From the NCBI RefSeq assembly GCF_030680395.1, contig NZ_JAUXVR010000034.1:48524-112523 (forward strand): a stretch of 64,000 nt of DNA, written 5' to 3'. The translations under genes and the position numbers were made by a program. This document shows, piece by piece, positions 26,982-35,693 of this stretch; the stretch's first letter is position 1, and each line of letters begins with the position of its first letter. The stretch comes from Methylobacter sp. (lineage in GTDB: Bacteria; Pseudomonadota; Gammaproteobacteria; Methylococcales; Methylomonadaceae). Under the pieces are notes generated by a model. That model was not told the DNA's origin, ran no database searches, and saw nothing but the letters and a program-made list of their open reading frames with translations.

Positions 26982-27826
26982 ATCAATTCAATAAACTCAA
27001 ACAGTCCGTTTCGGATGCCCTGCAGCCCTATTCTCCGAGGGGCTTGCTGCTTTATTTTCTGCCGATAGCGCTGATTCCGGGAACGTTTATCGCCTTGGGG
27101 AAAGGCCATGTACTGGATGTTTTGGTCAACGCCGCGGGTTTTGCGTTTTACATGATGGCCGCCTGGTGCTTGCGCAAGGGGCTGCAAGCCGAGTATGTTT
27201 ACGGCAAAAGCCGGATTGCCCGCCCACCCCAAAAACCGTTAAAAACGATCGCCGCCGTCATTACGGCACTGACGACCGGAATGATCGGCTGGCTGGGCGC
27301 GGGACATTCGCTGCCGGTGGCGTTGATGTTTGCCGGCGGGGCCTTTCTGGGCATGTATTTGAGTTACGGCTTCGATCCGCGCGATGAAAACAAAATAACC
27401 GCTGCACATGGCTATTCCGGGGATGAGATCCAGCAAGCCCTTGAGGATTCGTCTCACATCATCCGCAGTATCGAGCAGGCCAACAACCGGATTCGCAATA
27501 CCGAGTTAAACCGGCGCATCGAACGCATTTGCGAAGTTGCCTACAGTATTTTGGCGGAAATTGCTGCCGATCCGCGCGATTTCCGGCGTGCGCGCAAATT
27601 TCTTAATGTCTATCTGGACGGTGCCCGACAAGTCACGGAAGGTTACGCTAAAACCCACCAGCAAACTCAATCAGGGGAACTCGAACAGAATTTCCGCAAT
27701 GTGCTCGAAACGATCGAGTCGGTATTTCGGGAACAGCATCAAAAATTACTGGAAGAAGATGTTTTTGATCTGGATGTGAAAATTGAAGTTTTAACCACGC
27801 AACTCAAACGGGAAGGCATCCTTTGA
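26978..27826 (+). CDS. XpaC family protein
   Basis: Protein of 282 residues of the XpaC family, named after hydrolysis of 5-bromo-4-chloroindolyl phosphate in Bacillus; the true role is unresolved. Two pairs of hydrophobic helices occupy the first 130 residues (GLLLYFLPIALIPGTFIALG, LVNAAGFAFYMMAAWCL, AAVITALTTGMIGWLGAG, VALMFAGGAFLGMYLSYGF). A long helical cytoplasmic part follows, with the family block RARKFLNVYLDGARQVTEGY and a DVFDLDVKIEVLTTQLKREG tail. It is 27 nt upstream of telA and coupled to the preceding 50-residue gene, the usual xpaC-telA pairing linked to toxic-anion or envelope stress resistance. Confidence 0.85.
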   Translation: MNQFNKLKQSVSDALQPYSPRGLLLYFLPIALIPGTFIALGKGHVLDVLVNAAGFAFYMMAAWCLRKGLQAEYVYGKSRIARPPQKPLKTIAAVITALTTGMIGWLGAGHSLPVALMFAGGAFLGMYLSYGFDPRDENKITAAHGYSGDEIQQALEDSSHIIRSIEQANNRIRNTELNRRIERICEVAYSILAEIAADPRDFRRARKFLNVYLDGARQVTEGYAKTHQQTQSGELEQNFRNVLETIESVFREQHQKLLEEDVFDLDVKIEVLTTQLKREGIL

Positions 27827-27853
27827 TGCCATCACACTACAGAGGGTTTAAAC

Positions 27854-28993
27854 ATGAGTGAACAGCAATCGTCGATGACCGGCATGACCGATAATTCCGC
27901 AACCAGGGAAATCGTTCCCGGCGTCAAAGCCGAAATGGTCCCGCTTGCCGAGGCGCCGGCGGAGAGGCAACAGCTCGTTCAGAAATTGCTGAACGAAATT
28001 GATATCAGCAATACCCAATCGATCATTTTTTTCGGCAGCAAGGCGCAGGAACAGTTGACCACGATTTCCGACCGCATGCTGGATGGCGTTAAGAATAAGG
28101 AAATCGGACCGGCCGGCGATGATCTGAACGAAATGGTCGCGACGATACGCGGTTTCGAGGTCGATGACCTGGATCCGAACAAAAAACAGGGGCTTTTCGA
28201 CCGTTTGATGGGCAAGGCCAAACCGGTCGTTAAATTTCTGCAACAGTATGAAGAAGTGCGCAAACAGATCGATACTATCACCGACAAGCTGGAGCGACAC
28301 AAGACCCATTTGCTGACCGACATTACCTCGCTGGATCGTCTTTATCAGGCCAACCTGGACTACTTCCATACGCTTGAGGATTATATCGCCGCCGGCGAAG
28401 AGAAACTGCGCGAACTCGATGAAATTATCATTCCTGATCAAGCCAGGCAGGCGCAAGTCAGCACTGAAGTCATTGCCGCGCAAAACCTTCGCGATCTGCG
28501 CGCCGCCCGCGATGATCTGGAACGGCGCGTGCATGACCTGCGCCTGACCCGGCAGGTATCGATGCAAAGCCTGCCCGGTATTCGCCTGGTGCAGGAAAAC
28601 GATAAAGGGCTGGTCAGCAAGATCAATTCGACCATCGTCAACACCGTCCCGCTGTGGCGTCAGCAACTGGCGACGGCGGTGACCATTTACCGCTCCTCGC
28701 AGGCCGCGGAAACGGTCAAGGCCGCGACCGACCTGACCAATGAGTTGCTGGCCGCGAACGCCGAAAGTTTGAAGCAGGCCAATGCCGAAACCCGCAAACA
28801 GCTGGAGCGCGGCGTGTTCGACATCGAAACGGTCAAAAAAGCCAACGAAGCGCTGATCGCGACGATAGAGGAAAGTCTGCAGATAGCCGACCAAGGCAAG
28901 AAGATGCGCAGAGAAGCGGTTGTACAACTAGAACACTGCGAAACCGAACTGCGCAAAACCCTGGCTTCGGCGCAGGCAAAGTCGACCGGCTAA
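27854..28993 (+). CDS. telA: TelA family toxic-anion resistance protein
   Basis: Soluble, mostly helical protein of 379 residues of the TelA/KlaA family, first linked to tellurite resistance and also to resistance to cell-wall antibiotics. Conserved stretches include FFGSKAQEQLTTISDRML, VDDLDPNKKQGLFDRLMGKAKP, LDRLYQANLDYFHTLEDYI and KGLVSKINSTIVNTVPLWRQQL. The whole protein predicts long coiled-coil helices. It follows xpaC by 27 nt with an AGAGGG ribosome site. TelA and XpaC are thought to act together at the membrane; the mechanism is unknown. Confidence 0.92.
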   Translation: MSEQQSSMTGMTDNSATREIVPGVKAEMVPLAEAPAERQQLVQKLLNEIDISNTQSIIFFGSKAQEQLTTISDRMLDGVKNKEIGPAGDDLNEMVATIRGFEVDDLDPNKKQGLFDRLMGKAKPVVKFLQQYEEVRKQIDTITDKLERHKTHLLTDITSLDRLYQANLDYFHTLEDYIAAGEEKLRELDEIIIPDQARQAQVSTEVIAAQNLRDLRAARDDLERRVHDLRLTRQVSMQSLPGIRLVQENDKGLVSKINSTIVNTVPLWRQQLATAVTIYRSSQAAETVKAATDLTNELLAANAESLKQANAETRKQLERGVFDIETVKKANEALIATIEESLQIADQGKKMRREAVVQLEHCETELRKTLASAQAKSTG

Positions 28994-29148
28994 TGTTGGT
29001 TTTTTGGTAGATTCGATAAGCGGTAAAAGAGCTTCCAACTTTTCCATGTTCGGTGCCTGCTTTTCCAGTTAAATAATCTTATTCGCAGTTTGGAGCATGG
29101 GATAGTCACGGTTCCGGATAAATGCAGACGTTCTTTACCGGTAGAATG

Positions 29149-29208
29149 TTTCATATCAGTTTCTCTTGAACATGATGAGATTGAATATTTCATAACAATT
29201 TCTCTTGA
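29149..29208. repeat. 21-nt direct repeat, 39-nt period
   Basis: Copies at 29149-29169 and 29188-29208 differ at two positions. Read on the minus strand, each copy is AAGAGAAA followed 5 nt later by ATGAAA, so it looks like a duplicated ribosome site plus start codon. The period of 39 nt keeps both starts in one frame. Confidence 0.6.
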
Positions 29209-29511
29209 GCAATATACAATTTGCTAACTCATATATTTCAGCATAGCCGGATATATAGCGCGTCTGTTGCATATCCATATAAAGATATAAATAGCGCTGG
29301 GGAAACAGCTGGATCTGATACCGCATAGTATCGAAGTCAGTTCAAGACCGGCCGATATGATAGGGGGATACGTTTGTTGGCAGCGGATTAATGGCCATCG
29401 CCGGCCGAGAGTTGAGGCGTGGATTTGTGGGCCGGGCTGCAACCAAAATGGTAAGTGATCGGTTGAACTGGTGAAGTTTCAGTTCACAGCAACAATGCAC
29501 CACGGCTTTAA

Positions 29512-29539
29512 TTGACAGTTACCGTATTTTCGCTATTCT
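29512..29539 (+). promoter_or_regulatory. Possible sigma-70 promoter for the J-domain gene
   Basis: TTGACA (29512-29517) and TATTCT (29534-29539) are spaced 16 nt apart, about 170 nt upstream of the J-domain gene. The -35 is perfect, the -10 is 4 of 6. Seen by eye only. Confidence 0.35.
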
Positions 29540-29708
29540 TACGAGCAATATAGAAACATGTCGAATACGTCAACAATTCTGTGACGGTATTGGGATTCTT
29601 TAATTAATAATTGGCCAATGGGTTTTCTTGCTCCACTTTTACCAGCTATTACAGGCCGGGCGAACTGGACGTTATAACACCCAAATAACTAAACATTACT
29701 GATACTAA

Positions 29709-30050
29709 ATGAGTGCAACACAAAAAGATTTCTACACAATATTAGGTGTTATTGGTAGCGCAGAGTTAGCGGTAATTAAGGCCGCATATAAGACTCTAAT
29801 GATGATTTATCACCCTGACAGATATGATGGTGATAAAAAAGACGCTGTAAAAAAGTCAAAAGAAATTAATGAAGCATATGCTGTATTGATTGATCCGGAT
29901 AAACGTAAAAAATATGATGCACAGCGATTGAATAAGCCTGAGAAGATAGTAGATACGTCTGAGATCGAATTGAATAGGGTATTGAGTGAGTTTAAGAGAA
30001 CATTGAAAGAATCCGAGGCAATATTGAAAATATTAAATGAGCCCGACTAA
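29709..30050 (+). CDS. Small J-domain protein (DnaJ-like co-chaperone)
   Basis: A 113-residue protein whose first 70 residues are a J domain: KDFYTILGVIGSAELAVIKAAYKTLMMIYHPDRYDGDKK ... INEAYAVLIDPDKRKKYD. The HPD tripeptide needed to stimulate Hsp70 ATPase is present (IYHPDRY). No Gly/Phe region, zinc finger or substrate-binding domain follows, only a charged helix of about 40 residues. It would recruit DnaK for one particular client. Its neighbours are telA and the convergent mlaA. The final residues end in a plain stop with no sign of truncation. Confidence 0.88.
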   Translation: MSATQKDFYTILGVIGSAELAVIKAAYKTLMMIYHPDRYDGDKKDAVKKSKEINEAYAVLIDPDKRKKYDAQRLNKPEKIVDTSEIELNRVLSEFKRTLKESEAILKILNEPD

Positions 30051-30103
30051 AAGCCGCTAAAGGCCATCCGTATATTTATAGACGAATATCTAAAATCCCC
30101 TTA

Positions 30104-30946
30104 TTACGGGCTAATAAACGAGTGTTGATAAGGGTTTTTTGTAACCGCCGTCTGCTGGGTATCCGCGCTCTCTGTCGTGGATTCATCTGCCAGTTGGAGT
30201 TCATCTTCATCAGGAACATTGCCGTCATGAACCAAATATTCGCGACGCTGCCGGTAAGTATTTTTGATGAAGTCATAGCGTTCGATTGAAGTTTCATCAG
30301 CACTTTTTTCAGGCTGAATCAAATCGATATCGGTATCGGTATCGTTGACATCAAGCGCTTTAGCTCCTGCATTGATCGCACTAAAAGCAGCGCCGCTACC
30401 TGTAAACACAAAGGTATAGGTGAGCGGATTCATTAAAGCATCACCCAAAACGCCCACAACTTCTCTAGGTGAACTGGCACCTAAAAACGGCATCACCAGA
30501 TAGTTACCCGATGGAACCCCCCAAAATCCTAATGTTTGCCCAAAGTCTTCATTATGCTTGGGCAGATCTATCATTTTTGCCACATCAATAAAGCCGCCAA
30601 CGCCAGCGGTAGTGTTAATCAGAAAACGACTGGCATCCATACCACCCTGTGCCATTTTAAGCTGTAACAAATCATTGATGGTTACGCCGATATCTTTAAG
30701 ATTACTGAAGAAATTGGCTACCACATCATTAACAAATTCCGGAGTTATCAAGGAATAACCTTTCGTTACAGGTTTTACAATGGCATTGTCGAAATCATCA
30801 TTGAATCCTTGCGCTTCCCGATTCCAGTCTTGCCAAGGGTCATTCTGATTAACTTTTGGTGTGCCTGTACATCCCCACAGCAGGCTTGATATAACTAAAC
30901 CAATCATTAATAACCGAGTATTGATAATGATTTTCTTCATGCTCAT
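30104..30946 (-). CDS. mlaA: MlaA (VacJ) family outer-membrane lipoprotein
   Basis: Outer-membrane lipoprotein of 280 residues that removes misplaced phospholipids from the outer leaflet in the Mla pathway. Signal peptide with cysteine in LLWGCTG, then the family blocks NDPWQDWNREAQGFNDDFDNAIVKPV, VNDVVANFFSNLKDIGVTINDLLQ, RFLINTTAGVGGFIDVA and EDFGQTLGFWGVPSGNYLVMPFLGASSPRE. A Glu/Asp-rich tail of about 60 residues follows. The other mla genes (mlaBCDEF) are not in the window, which is common because mlaA often stands alone. Convergent with the J-domain gene. Confidence 0.93.
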   Translation of the reverse strand: MSMKKIIINTRLLMIGLVISSLLWGCTGTPKVNQNDPWQDWNREAQGFNDDFDNAIVKPVTKGYSLITPEFVNDVVANFFSNLKDIGVTINDLLQLKMAQGGMDASRFLINTTAGVGGFIDVAKMIDLPKHNEDFGQTLGFWGVPSGNYLVMPFLGASSPREVVGVLGDALMNPLTYTFVFTGSGAAFSAINAGAKALDVNDTDTDIDLIQPEKSADETSIERYDFIKNTYRQRREYLVHDGNVPDEDELQLADESTTESADTQQTAVTKNPYQHSFISP

Positions 30947-31046
30947 GGTTAATCTCTATCGGCTGGATTTTGAACGGACTGTAAGTCCATATCGAACAGT
31001 TATTATATTTTCGGTAGTCCCTACAATTTTTAAAGAATTGATTAAC

Positions 31047-33254
31047 TTAATTAAATAGCATGAATAACGTTATCACAAACGTAATGCCTGATACCAAAGG
31101 GAAAAAAGTTAATTTTGGCAGTAAATTGTTTCTATAATGCAATATACTTAATTCATAACGGCAAGCGAGCAATACGCTATTAATACAGACCAATGAAATA
31201 ATAAAGTAGCAAACAAAATAATAGGTTTCAAAATAAGTCACACCTGTTGATGATAAACTGGTACGCAGACCACTATGCCATAATGCGACTGAAAATAACA
31301 AACCCGCATTAATACCTAACACCGCCAAAAGATCATCTAAGGAACTAAATAAAACCACAAACAAAATTAAATAAATAAGGCAAATAGGTACTACGGTTGA
31401 GAAAATAGAATCTAAAAATACGCGTTTAATGGCGATATTAAATAATAACTCCTGAGGCGTTTGTTGGGTATGGTTATTAATACCAAAATTACTGTTAAGG
31501 TCAGATGTCTGGACGCTAAAAAAAGTACCAAAAATTTCCCAACTAGGCAAAATAAACTGGCTTAAATTAATTCCCATCAAAGACCGTTCATAAATATTGG
31601 AATAGCTGGAGAAATCCGGCGTCAACACAATATAATCAGTCAGGCTGCTAGGTCGCATACGTAGCCAGATTGTATTTTTATCTAGAGGAAAGTTTGAATA
31701 ATTAAACGGTTGCCGTAACTGTACTTTAAAATACCAGCCTAATGTGACAATACGATCTTTGGCTTGCGTATAACTACTTTGATCACAGGTAAGCGTAGTA
31801 TTTTCTCCCGCCTCAAATGCATCGGATAATACTATATTCTTGTCTTTCGGTATTTTATCCGAAGACAGAGTGCAAAAATCATTTGGCATCATATTCGGCT
31901 CTAATGCATCATCTAATTGATATTTTTGCCAAATATAACCAGAAACCATTATATTATTAGAGCCTTGAAACTCCGTTCCATTAATAAACACCCCCGTGGG
32001 TATATAAAACGGCGGTTTTTTGTGTATGGCTGTAAAAAAATCATTTTGACTTTGTTTATAGGTATGAATATCCTGATTTGAATTTATCTTTTTTACATCA
32101 TCAACTAATTCCATCTCTTTTATATCGGCGTTATGCCATAAAAAAGCAGTCCCTACTAAAAAAATCATTCCTACAAAAGTACTGAAAAACCATAAATTTA
32201 CTGTCTTTTTATTCGGACTAATAAGAAAATAAGAGCAAAGAGCAATAAAAAAAACAATCAACGAAGTAATTAAATAAATCTTAATTCCTAATATTTTTTG
32301 CTCAATATCTAATTCGCTTTCTAAAAAAACAACCTGATAAGTCCACTGTGATGCTGGAATAGTTTTAGACAGTACCCATGCTTTTTCATGGGTTTTTGGG
32401 AGTTCATAAGTTTTAATGGCTTGGCTTTCTTTAATATTATTTCTTATTTTATTTATAAACTCGAGATCATCTTTGAAGCCCTCTTTATAATTACCGACAT
32501 CAATGAGAGGCAATAGATCATTAGGATGATAAATTAAACTTCCTGCATCGGACAGAATGATGCCAAAACCGGTCCGTCGATAGTCCTGCTTATCCATAAT
32601 AGTCTTTAATTCATCAGTGGAAAAACCGACGGAGACAACACCGGCTACTTTTTCTTTGCTGGCAGATGTAAAAAAAGGAGTGGTATATGAAACAAGAAAA
32701 CTATTGGAAATATCGCCATATTTAGGCTGCTGCCAATAGGCTTTACGCTCCTGGACGGCTTTAATAAACCAGGCCGTTTTTGTAGAGTTATCATTAATGG
32801 TGTAATCGTAATCGCGTTTGAGTAATGTTATTTCCCCTGTTTTTCTATCGGAGACATAAATAACATTGGCTAATTGATTAGGCTGGTTTGAGTCGTACGC
32901 GCCTTTAGCAAAGGAAACACTGAGATTATAAAATTTAGAGGGCTTAGCCGTGGTATTATCATGATTAATAACCATAATTTGCCTGGCATGCTGTTCAAAA
33001 TCCGTATAGGGTATTTCCCCGCTAGTTAATCCATCCGCAAAATCCTGCCCTGTTTTCATAATATATAATAAACGGTTATTTATATCACTGACAGAAATGT
33101 CTACTTCGGTATTAATAGCAATTTTTGTTTGCTCAAGAGTTTCTTTATCAGTTTTCCAACATTGATAGCTGGAAACCACTACGACAAAAAAACTAATGAA
33201 GACAATAATTAGGTTAAATAATGACTTGGATTTTGATTTTTTTATAGTTGTCAT
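31047..33254 (-). CDS. Double-Cache sensor fused to a pentameric ligand-gated ion channel-like module
   Basis: A 735-residue inner-membrane protein with an unusual order. One anchor helix (12-30) leads to a periplasmic region resembling a double Cache sensor (about 35-315; KVAGVVSVGFSTDELK and GIILSDAGSLIYHPND are typical). Two helices follow (324-345, 353-373). Residues 380-610 look like the beta-sandwich of Cys-loop receptors, with the Pro-loop QPFNYSNFPLD at 515-525. The last 125 residues form four helices placed as in pentameric channels: M1 with its Pro (611-637), M2 (641-660), M3 (674-697) and M4 (712-734). Two cysteines (461, 490) could pair. It closes a set with porin, binding protein and symporter genes. 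Ion selectivity cannot be read. A non-channel receptor is the alternative. Confidence 0.75.
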   Translation of the reverse strand: MTTIKKSKSKSLFNLIIVFISFFVVVVSSYQCWKTDKETLEQTKIAINTEVDISVSDINNRLLYIMKTGQDFADGLTSGEIPYTDFEQHARQIMVINHDNTTAKPSKFYNLSVSFAKGAYDSNQPNQLANVIYVSDRKTGEITLLKRDYDYTINDNSTKTAWFIKAVQERKAYWQQPKYGDISNSFLVSYTTPFFTSASKEKVAGVVSVGFSTDELKTIMDKQDYRRTGFGIILSDAGSLIYHPNDLLPLIDVGNYKEGFKDDLEFINKIRNNIKESQAIKTYELPKTHEKAWVLSKTIPASQWTYQVVFLESELDIEQKILGIKIYLITSLIVFFIALCSYFLISPNKKTVNLWFFSTFVGMIFLVGTAFLWHNADIKEMELVDDVKKINSNQDIHTYKQSQNDFFTAIHKKPPFYIPTGVFINGTEFQGSNNIMVSGYIWQKYQLDDALEPNMMPNDFCTLSSDKIPKDKNIVLSDAFEAGENTTLTCDQSSYTQAKDRIVTLGWYFKVQLRQPFNYSNFPLDKNTIWLRMRPSSLTDYIVLTPDFSSYSNIYERSLMGINLSQFILPSWEIFGTFFSVQTSDLNSNFGINNHTQQTPQELLFNIAIKRVFLDSIFSTVVPICLIYLILFVVLFSSLDDLLAVLGINAGLLFSVALWHSGLRTSLSSTGVTYFETYYFVCYFIISLVCINSVLLACRYELSILHYRNNLLPKLTFFPLVSGITFVITLFMLFN

Positions 33255-33429
33255 GATTTATATGTTTTATATGCTCTCAATACTTATGTAGTATAGATTA
33301 GAAAGGAATAAAGTCTGCATTTACACTACGTAATAAAAACACCATGTAAAAACACAGGTTTTAATGCGCTATTTTTAATGATAAATACTCAAACAAGAGA
33401 AAATAAATATCACGACTACAAAAACATTA

Positions 33430-34749
33430 TCAGCTATTGGATTCGACGGGAATAGGCGGACCATACTTCAATTTTGGCACTTGTTTAGGCAGTATTAAAG
33501 TTATAATTGCACAGGCGGTATGCACAATAGTTAATACACGAAATGGACCGATAATAGGATCAATGACAATAAATAATACTAATACCGCTTCCACAGGAAG
33601 ATTTAAAGGAGCTAATACCAAACTTAACATGGATAATAAAATAACACCGGATGCCCCGGCTGTTGCCAATCCCGCAAAAATAGAGCCCATAATAACGGTA
33701 AATAAGCCGGATATACCCAAATCGACTTTATAAAGCTGTGCGACAAATAAAGTCGCTAAGGCAAAATACAAGGTTGGCCCTGTTCTGCATATCGTAAATG
33801 TCAGCGGCACCAACAAATCAACGGTCTTTTTGTCATAACCCAGTTTTTCGTGCATGGCTGATAAGGCTGAAGGCAGACAAGCCAGTGCATTGCCTGTACC
33901 TAATGCCATAACGATAGTATCTTTAAGCGCCAAAAAAGGCCTTATGAATGAACCGGTACGTTGCCACATAATGAGGCTGCTCAGGATGAATAGCAGGAAA
34001 AAACCCAATAATGCTATCGGCACAAATTTCATCATTGCCATTAAAACATTAACGCCAACTTGAGACACATCGTGGGCGATTAAACCCAAAAGACCAAATG
34101 GCAGGAAAAACATCAACCATTTCACCATCTTGGCAAATGCCAAATAGACCGATTCTAAAGATGAAAGTAGAGCATGCGATGAATCTTTATTTAAAGAACC
34201 AATTGCAGAGCCAAATAAAATAGCGAAAAAGAGAACTTTTAAACTGCTGCCTGAAGTTAGCGCCGAAAAAATATTTTCAGGTATTAAATTGACAACAAAA
34301 GTTTTAATAAAAGATTGCTTTTCTTTTGCAACAAAAGGTTCATAAGCGGATATTTCAAGATCCGGCGCACCGGATTCCCGGACGATAGAACCCAAGGACG
34401 CCAATGTGGCATCGTCATAACCTGATCCGGGTTGACTTATCATGCCTAGCGTCAGACCTAAAAAACCGGAAACAACAACACTGATGGCGAATACGATTAG
34501 CATCCGGGTTATATAGGTATTATCCCCTTCGGATTGCATTAAACGCGCGATACTCACAGAGATGGCTGTTATCAAAATTGGCAAGATGCACATCTTTAAA
34601 ATATCAAGGTAAATATGGCCTATTGGGGCAACATATTCTACATACTCATGTTTATATAGTCCTATATAGATACCGATACTAACCGCTATTAAAACAGTCC
34701 AGCCACTACGCAGCACTTTCGAAATGTTTTTTATTAATGATACATTCAT
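33430..34749 (-). CDS. Dicarboxylate/amino acid:cation symporter (DAACS, GltP/DctA family)
   Basis: Inner-membrane symporter of 439 residues with about eight transmembrane helices and two re-entrant loops, taking up acidic amino acids or dicarboxylates with Na+ or H+. Family features: the N-terminal YVAPIGHIYLDILKMCILPILITAI, the serine-rich re-entrant region GTGNALACLPSALSAM, and GLATAGASGVILLSMLSLVLAPLNLPVEAVLVLFIVIDPIIGPFRVLTIVHTACA near the C-terminus, where the ligand-binding Asp/Arg cluster lies. It starts 2 nt after the binding-protein gene ends, so the two are one transcript. The final tail NVxG..V pattern is changed, so substrate specificity may differ from GltP. Confidence 0.88.
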   Translation of the reverse strand: MNVSLIKNISKVLRSGWTVLIAVSIGIYIGLYKHEYVEYVAPIGHIYLDILKMCILPILITAISVSIARLMQSEGDNTYITRMLIVFAISVVVSGFLGLTLGMISQPGSGYDDATLASLGSIVRESGAPDLEISAYEPFVAKEKQSFIKTFVVNLIPENIFSALTSGSSLKVLFFAILFGSAIGSLNKDSSHALLSSLESVYLAFAKMVKWLMFFLPFGLLGLIAHDVSQVGVNVLMAMMKFVPIALLGFFLLFILSSLIMWQRTGSFIRPFLALKDTIVMALGTGNALACLPSALSAMHEKLGYDKKTVDLLVPLTFTICRTGPTLYFALATLFVAQLYKVDLGISGLFTVIMGSIFAGLATAGASGVILLSMLSLVLAPLNLPVEAVLVLFIVIDPIIGPFRVLTIVHTACAIITLILPKQVPKLKYGPPIPVESNS

Positions 34750-34751
34750 AA

Positions 34752-35612
34752 CTAGATCCTTTGTTTTATTTTACTTTCAATATTTTTAATAACATTATCG
34801 TAGTCATTTATTATCTTGTCGGCGGTTAAATCCATATTTAATGATTTGAGATAAAAATTCATTAAATCCTGTAAATTACGATGATCAAGTGACATAGCGA
34901 TTGCTTTAGGATCGTCAGCATCCTTTAACATTACGGATAATAAGCTCAGAGCCATATCCGGTCTGTCACGCAAGATCATTTTTACTTCAGCCTCATCACG
35001 AAAAGCGGCTGTTATTTTCCCGGTACGGGCATCATCGACTACCTGGTCCCAACTAGGATACTCAACCATTTCCATCTCGCTAAAGTGTGCAGCAAACCCG
35101 GTATAAGATGACTTGGCTACTACGCCGATCTTGCCGGTCAAATGTTGAATGACTGCCTCCTGAGGCCGTCCTTGTAATTGTTTGGCGAGTTCAAGTCTAT
35201 TAATCAACAGACTTTGATGCAAATTAATATAGGGCTCGGAAAAAAGCACTCGCTTTACTCTGTTAAAGGTCACGCTAAGTTTACAAATAGCCAAATCTAC
35301 TTCATGTTTTTCGACTTTATCAACAACATCATCGAGAAATTTTGCGCTACGGTCAAATTCTACGGTTACGCCTAATAAATCGGCAAAACCTTTAATTAAA
35401 ACCACATCGACACCGGTCAGGACCTTATTCTCATCCATGTAATAAAACGGTGGCGTATCTTGTGAGTACATGGCGACTATCAATTTGCCTCTGTTGACGA
35501 TAGTTTGAATCTCATTGACAGGTTCATTTGCAACAGATTGCTCATTAGCAAGCACCAATTGAGGTATAAACAAGATAAACAGGTAAGCAAAGATCCTAAT
35601 AGTTTTTTTCAT
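34752..35612 (-). CDS. Periplasmic amino-acid-type substrate-binding protein
   Basis: Secreted binding protein of 286 residues (SBP family 3, type II fold). The signal peptide is the first 22 residues, ending VLA-NEQ. The mature part has the family pattern GKLIVAMYSQDTPPFYYMDENKVLTGVDVVLIKGFADLLGVTVEF, then DLAICKLSVTFNRVKRVLFSEPY and a hinge region with GKIGVVAKSSYTGF. It is encoded 2 nt before the symporter, not beside ABC genes. It therefore probably delivers ligand to the symporter or presents it to the Cache/channel protein instead of to an ABC importer. No lipobox, so it is free in the periplasm. Confidence 0.85.
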   Translation of the reverse strand: MKKTIRIFAYLFILFIPQLVLANEQSVANEPVNEIQTIVNRGKLIVAMYSQDTPPFYYMDENKVLTGVDVVLIKGFADLLGVTVEFDRSAKFLDDVVDKVEKHEVDLAICKLSVTFNRVKRVLFSEPYINLHQSLLINRLELAKQLQGRPQEAVIQHLTGKIGVVAKSSYTGFAAHFSEMEMVEYPSWDQVVDDARTGKITAAFRDEAEVKMILRDRPDMALSLLSVMLKDADDPKAIAMSLDHRNLQDLMNFYLKSLNMDLTADKIINDYDNVIKNIESKIKQRI

Positions 35613-35693
35613 TTTATTAATATATCGTGTTAAATAATAGCTGCTGGTTTATAGGAAATAACAAGTATTTTTAGTAAAAATTTTTTAATGCCC

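Larger units (their letters stand above)
28994..29708. other. Intergenic region with a short direct repeat, no firm gene
   Basis: About 700 bases between telA and the J-domain gene. It holds a 21-nt direct repeat (listed separately) and a possible promoter near 29512. A 67-codon minus-strand frame (28990-29193) starts at the repeat but its product resembles nothing known; I do not call it a gene. Confidence 0.4.

Noticed and set aside
28990..29193. 67-codon basic minus-strand frame convergent with telA
   Set aside because: Starts at a duplicated sequence and overlaps the telA stop; composition looks random and no family is recognised.
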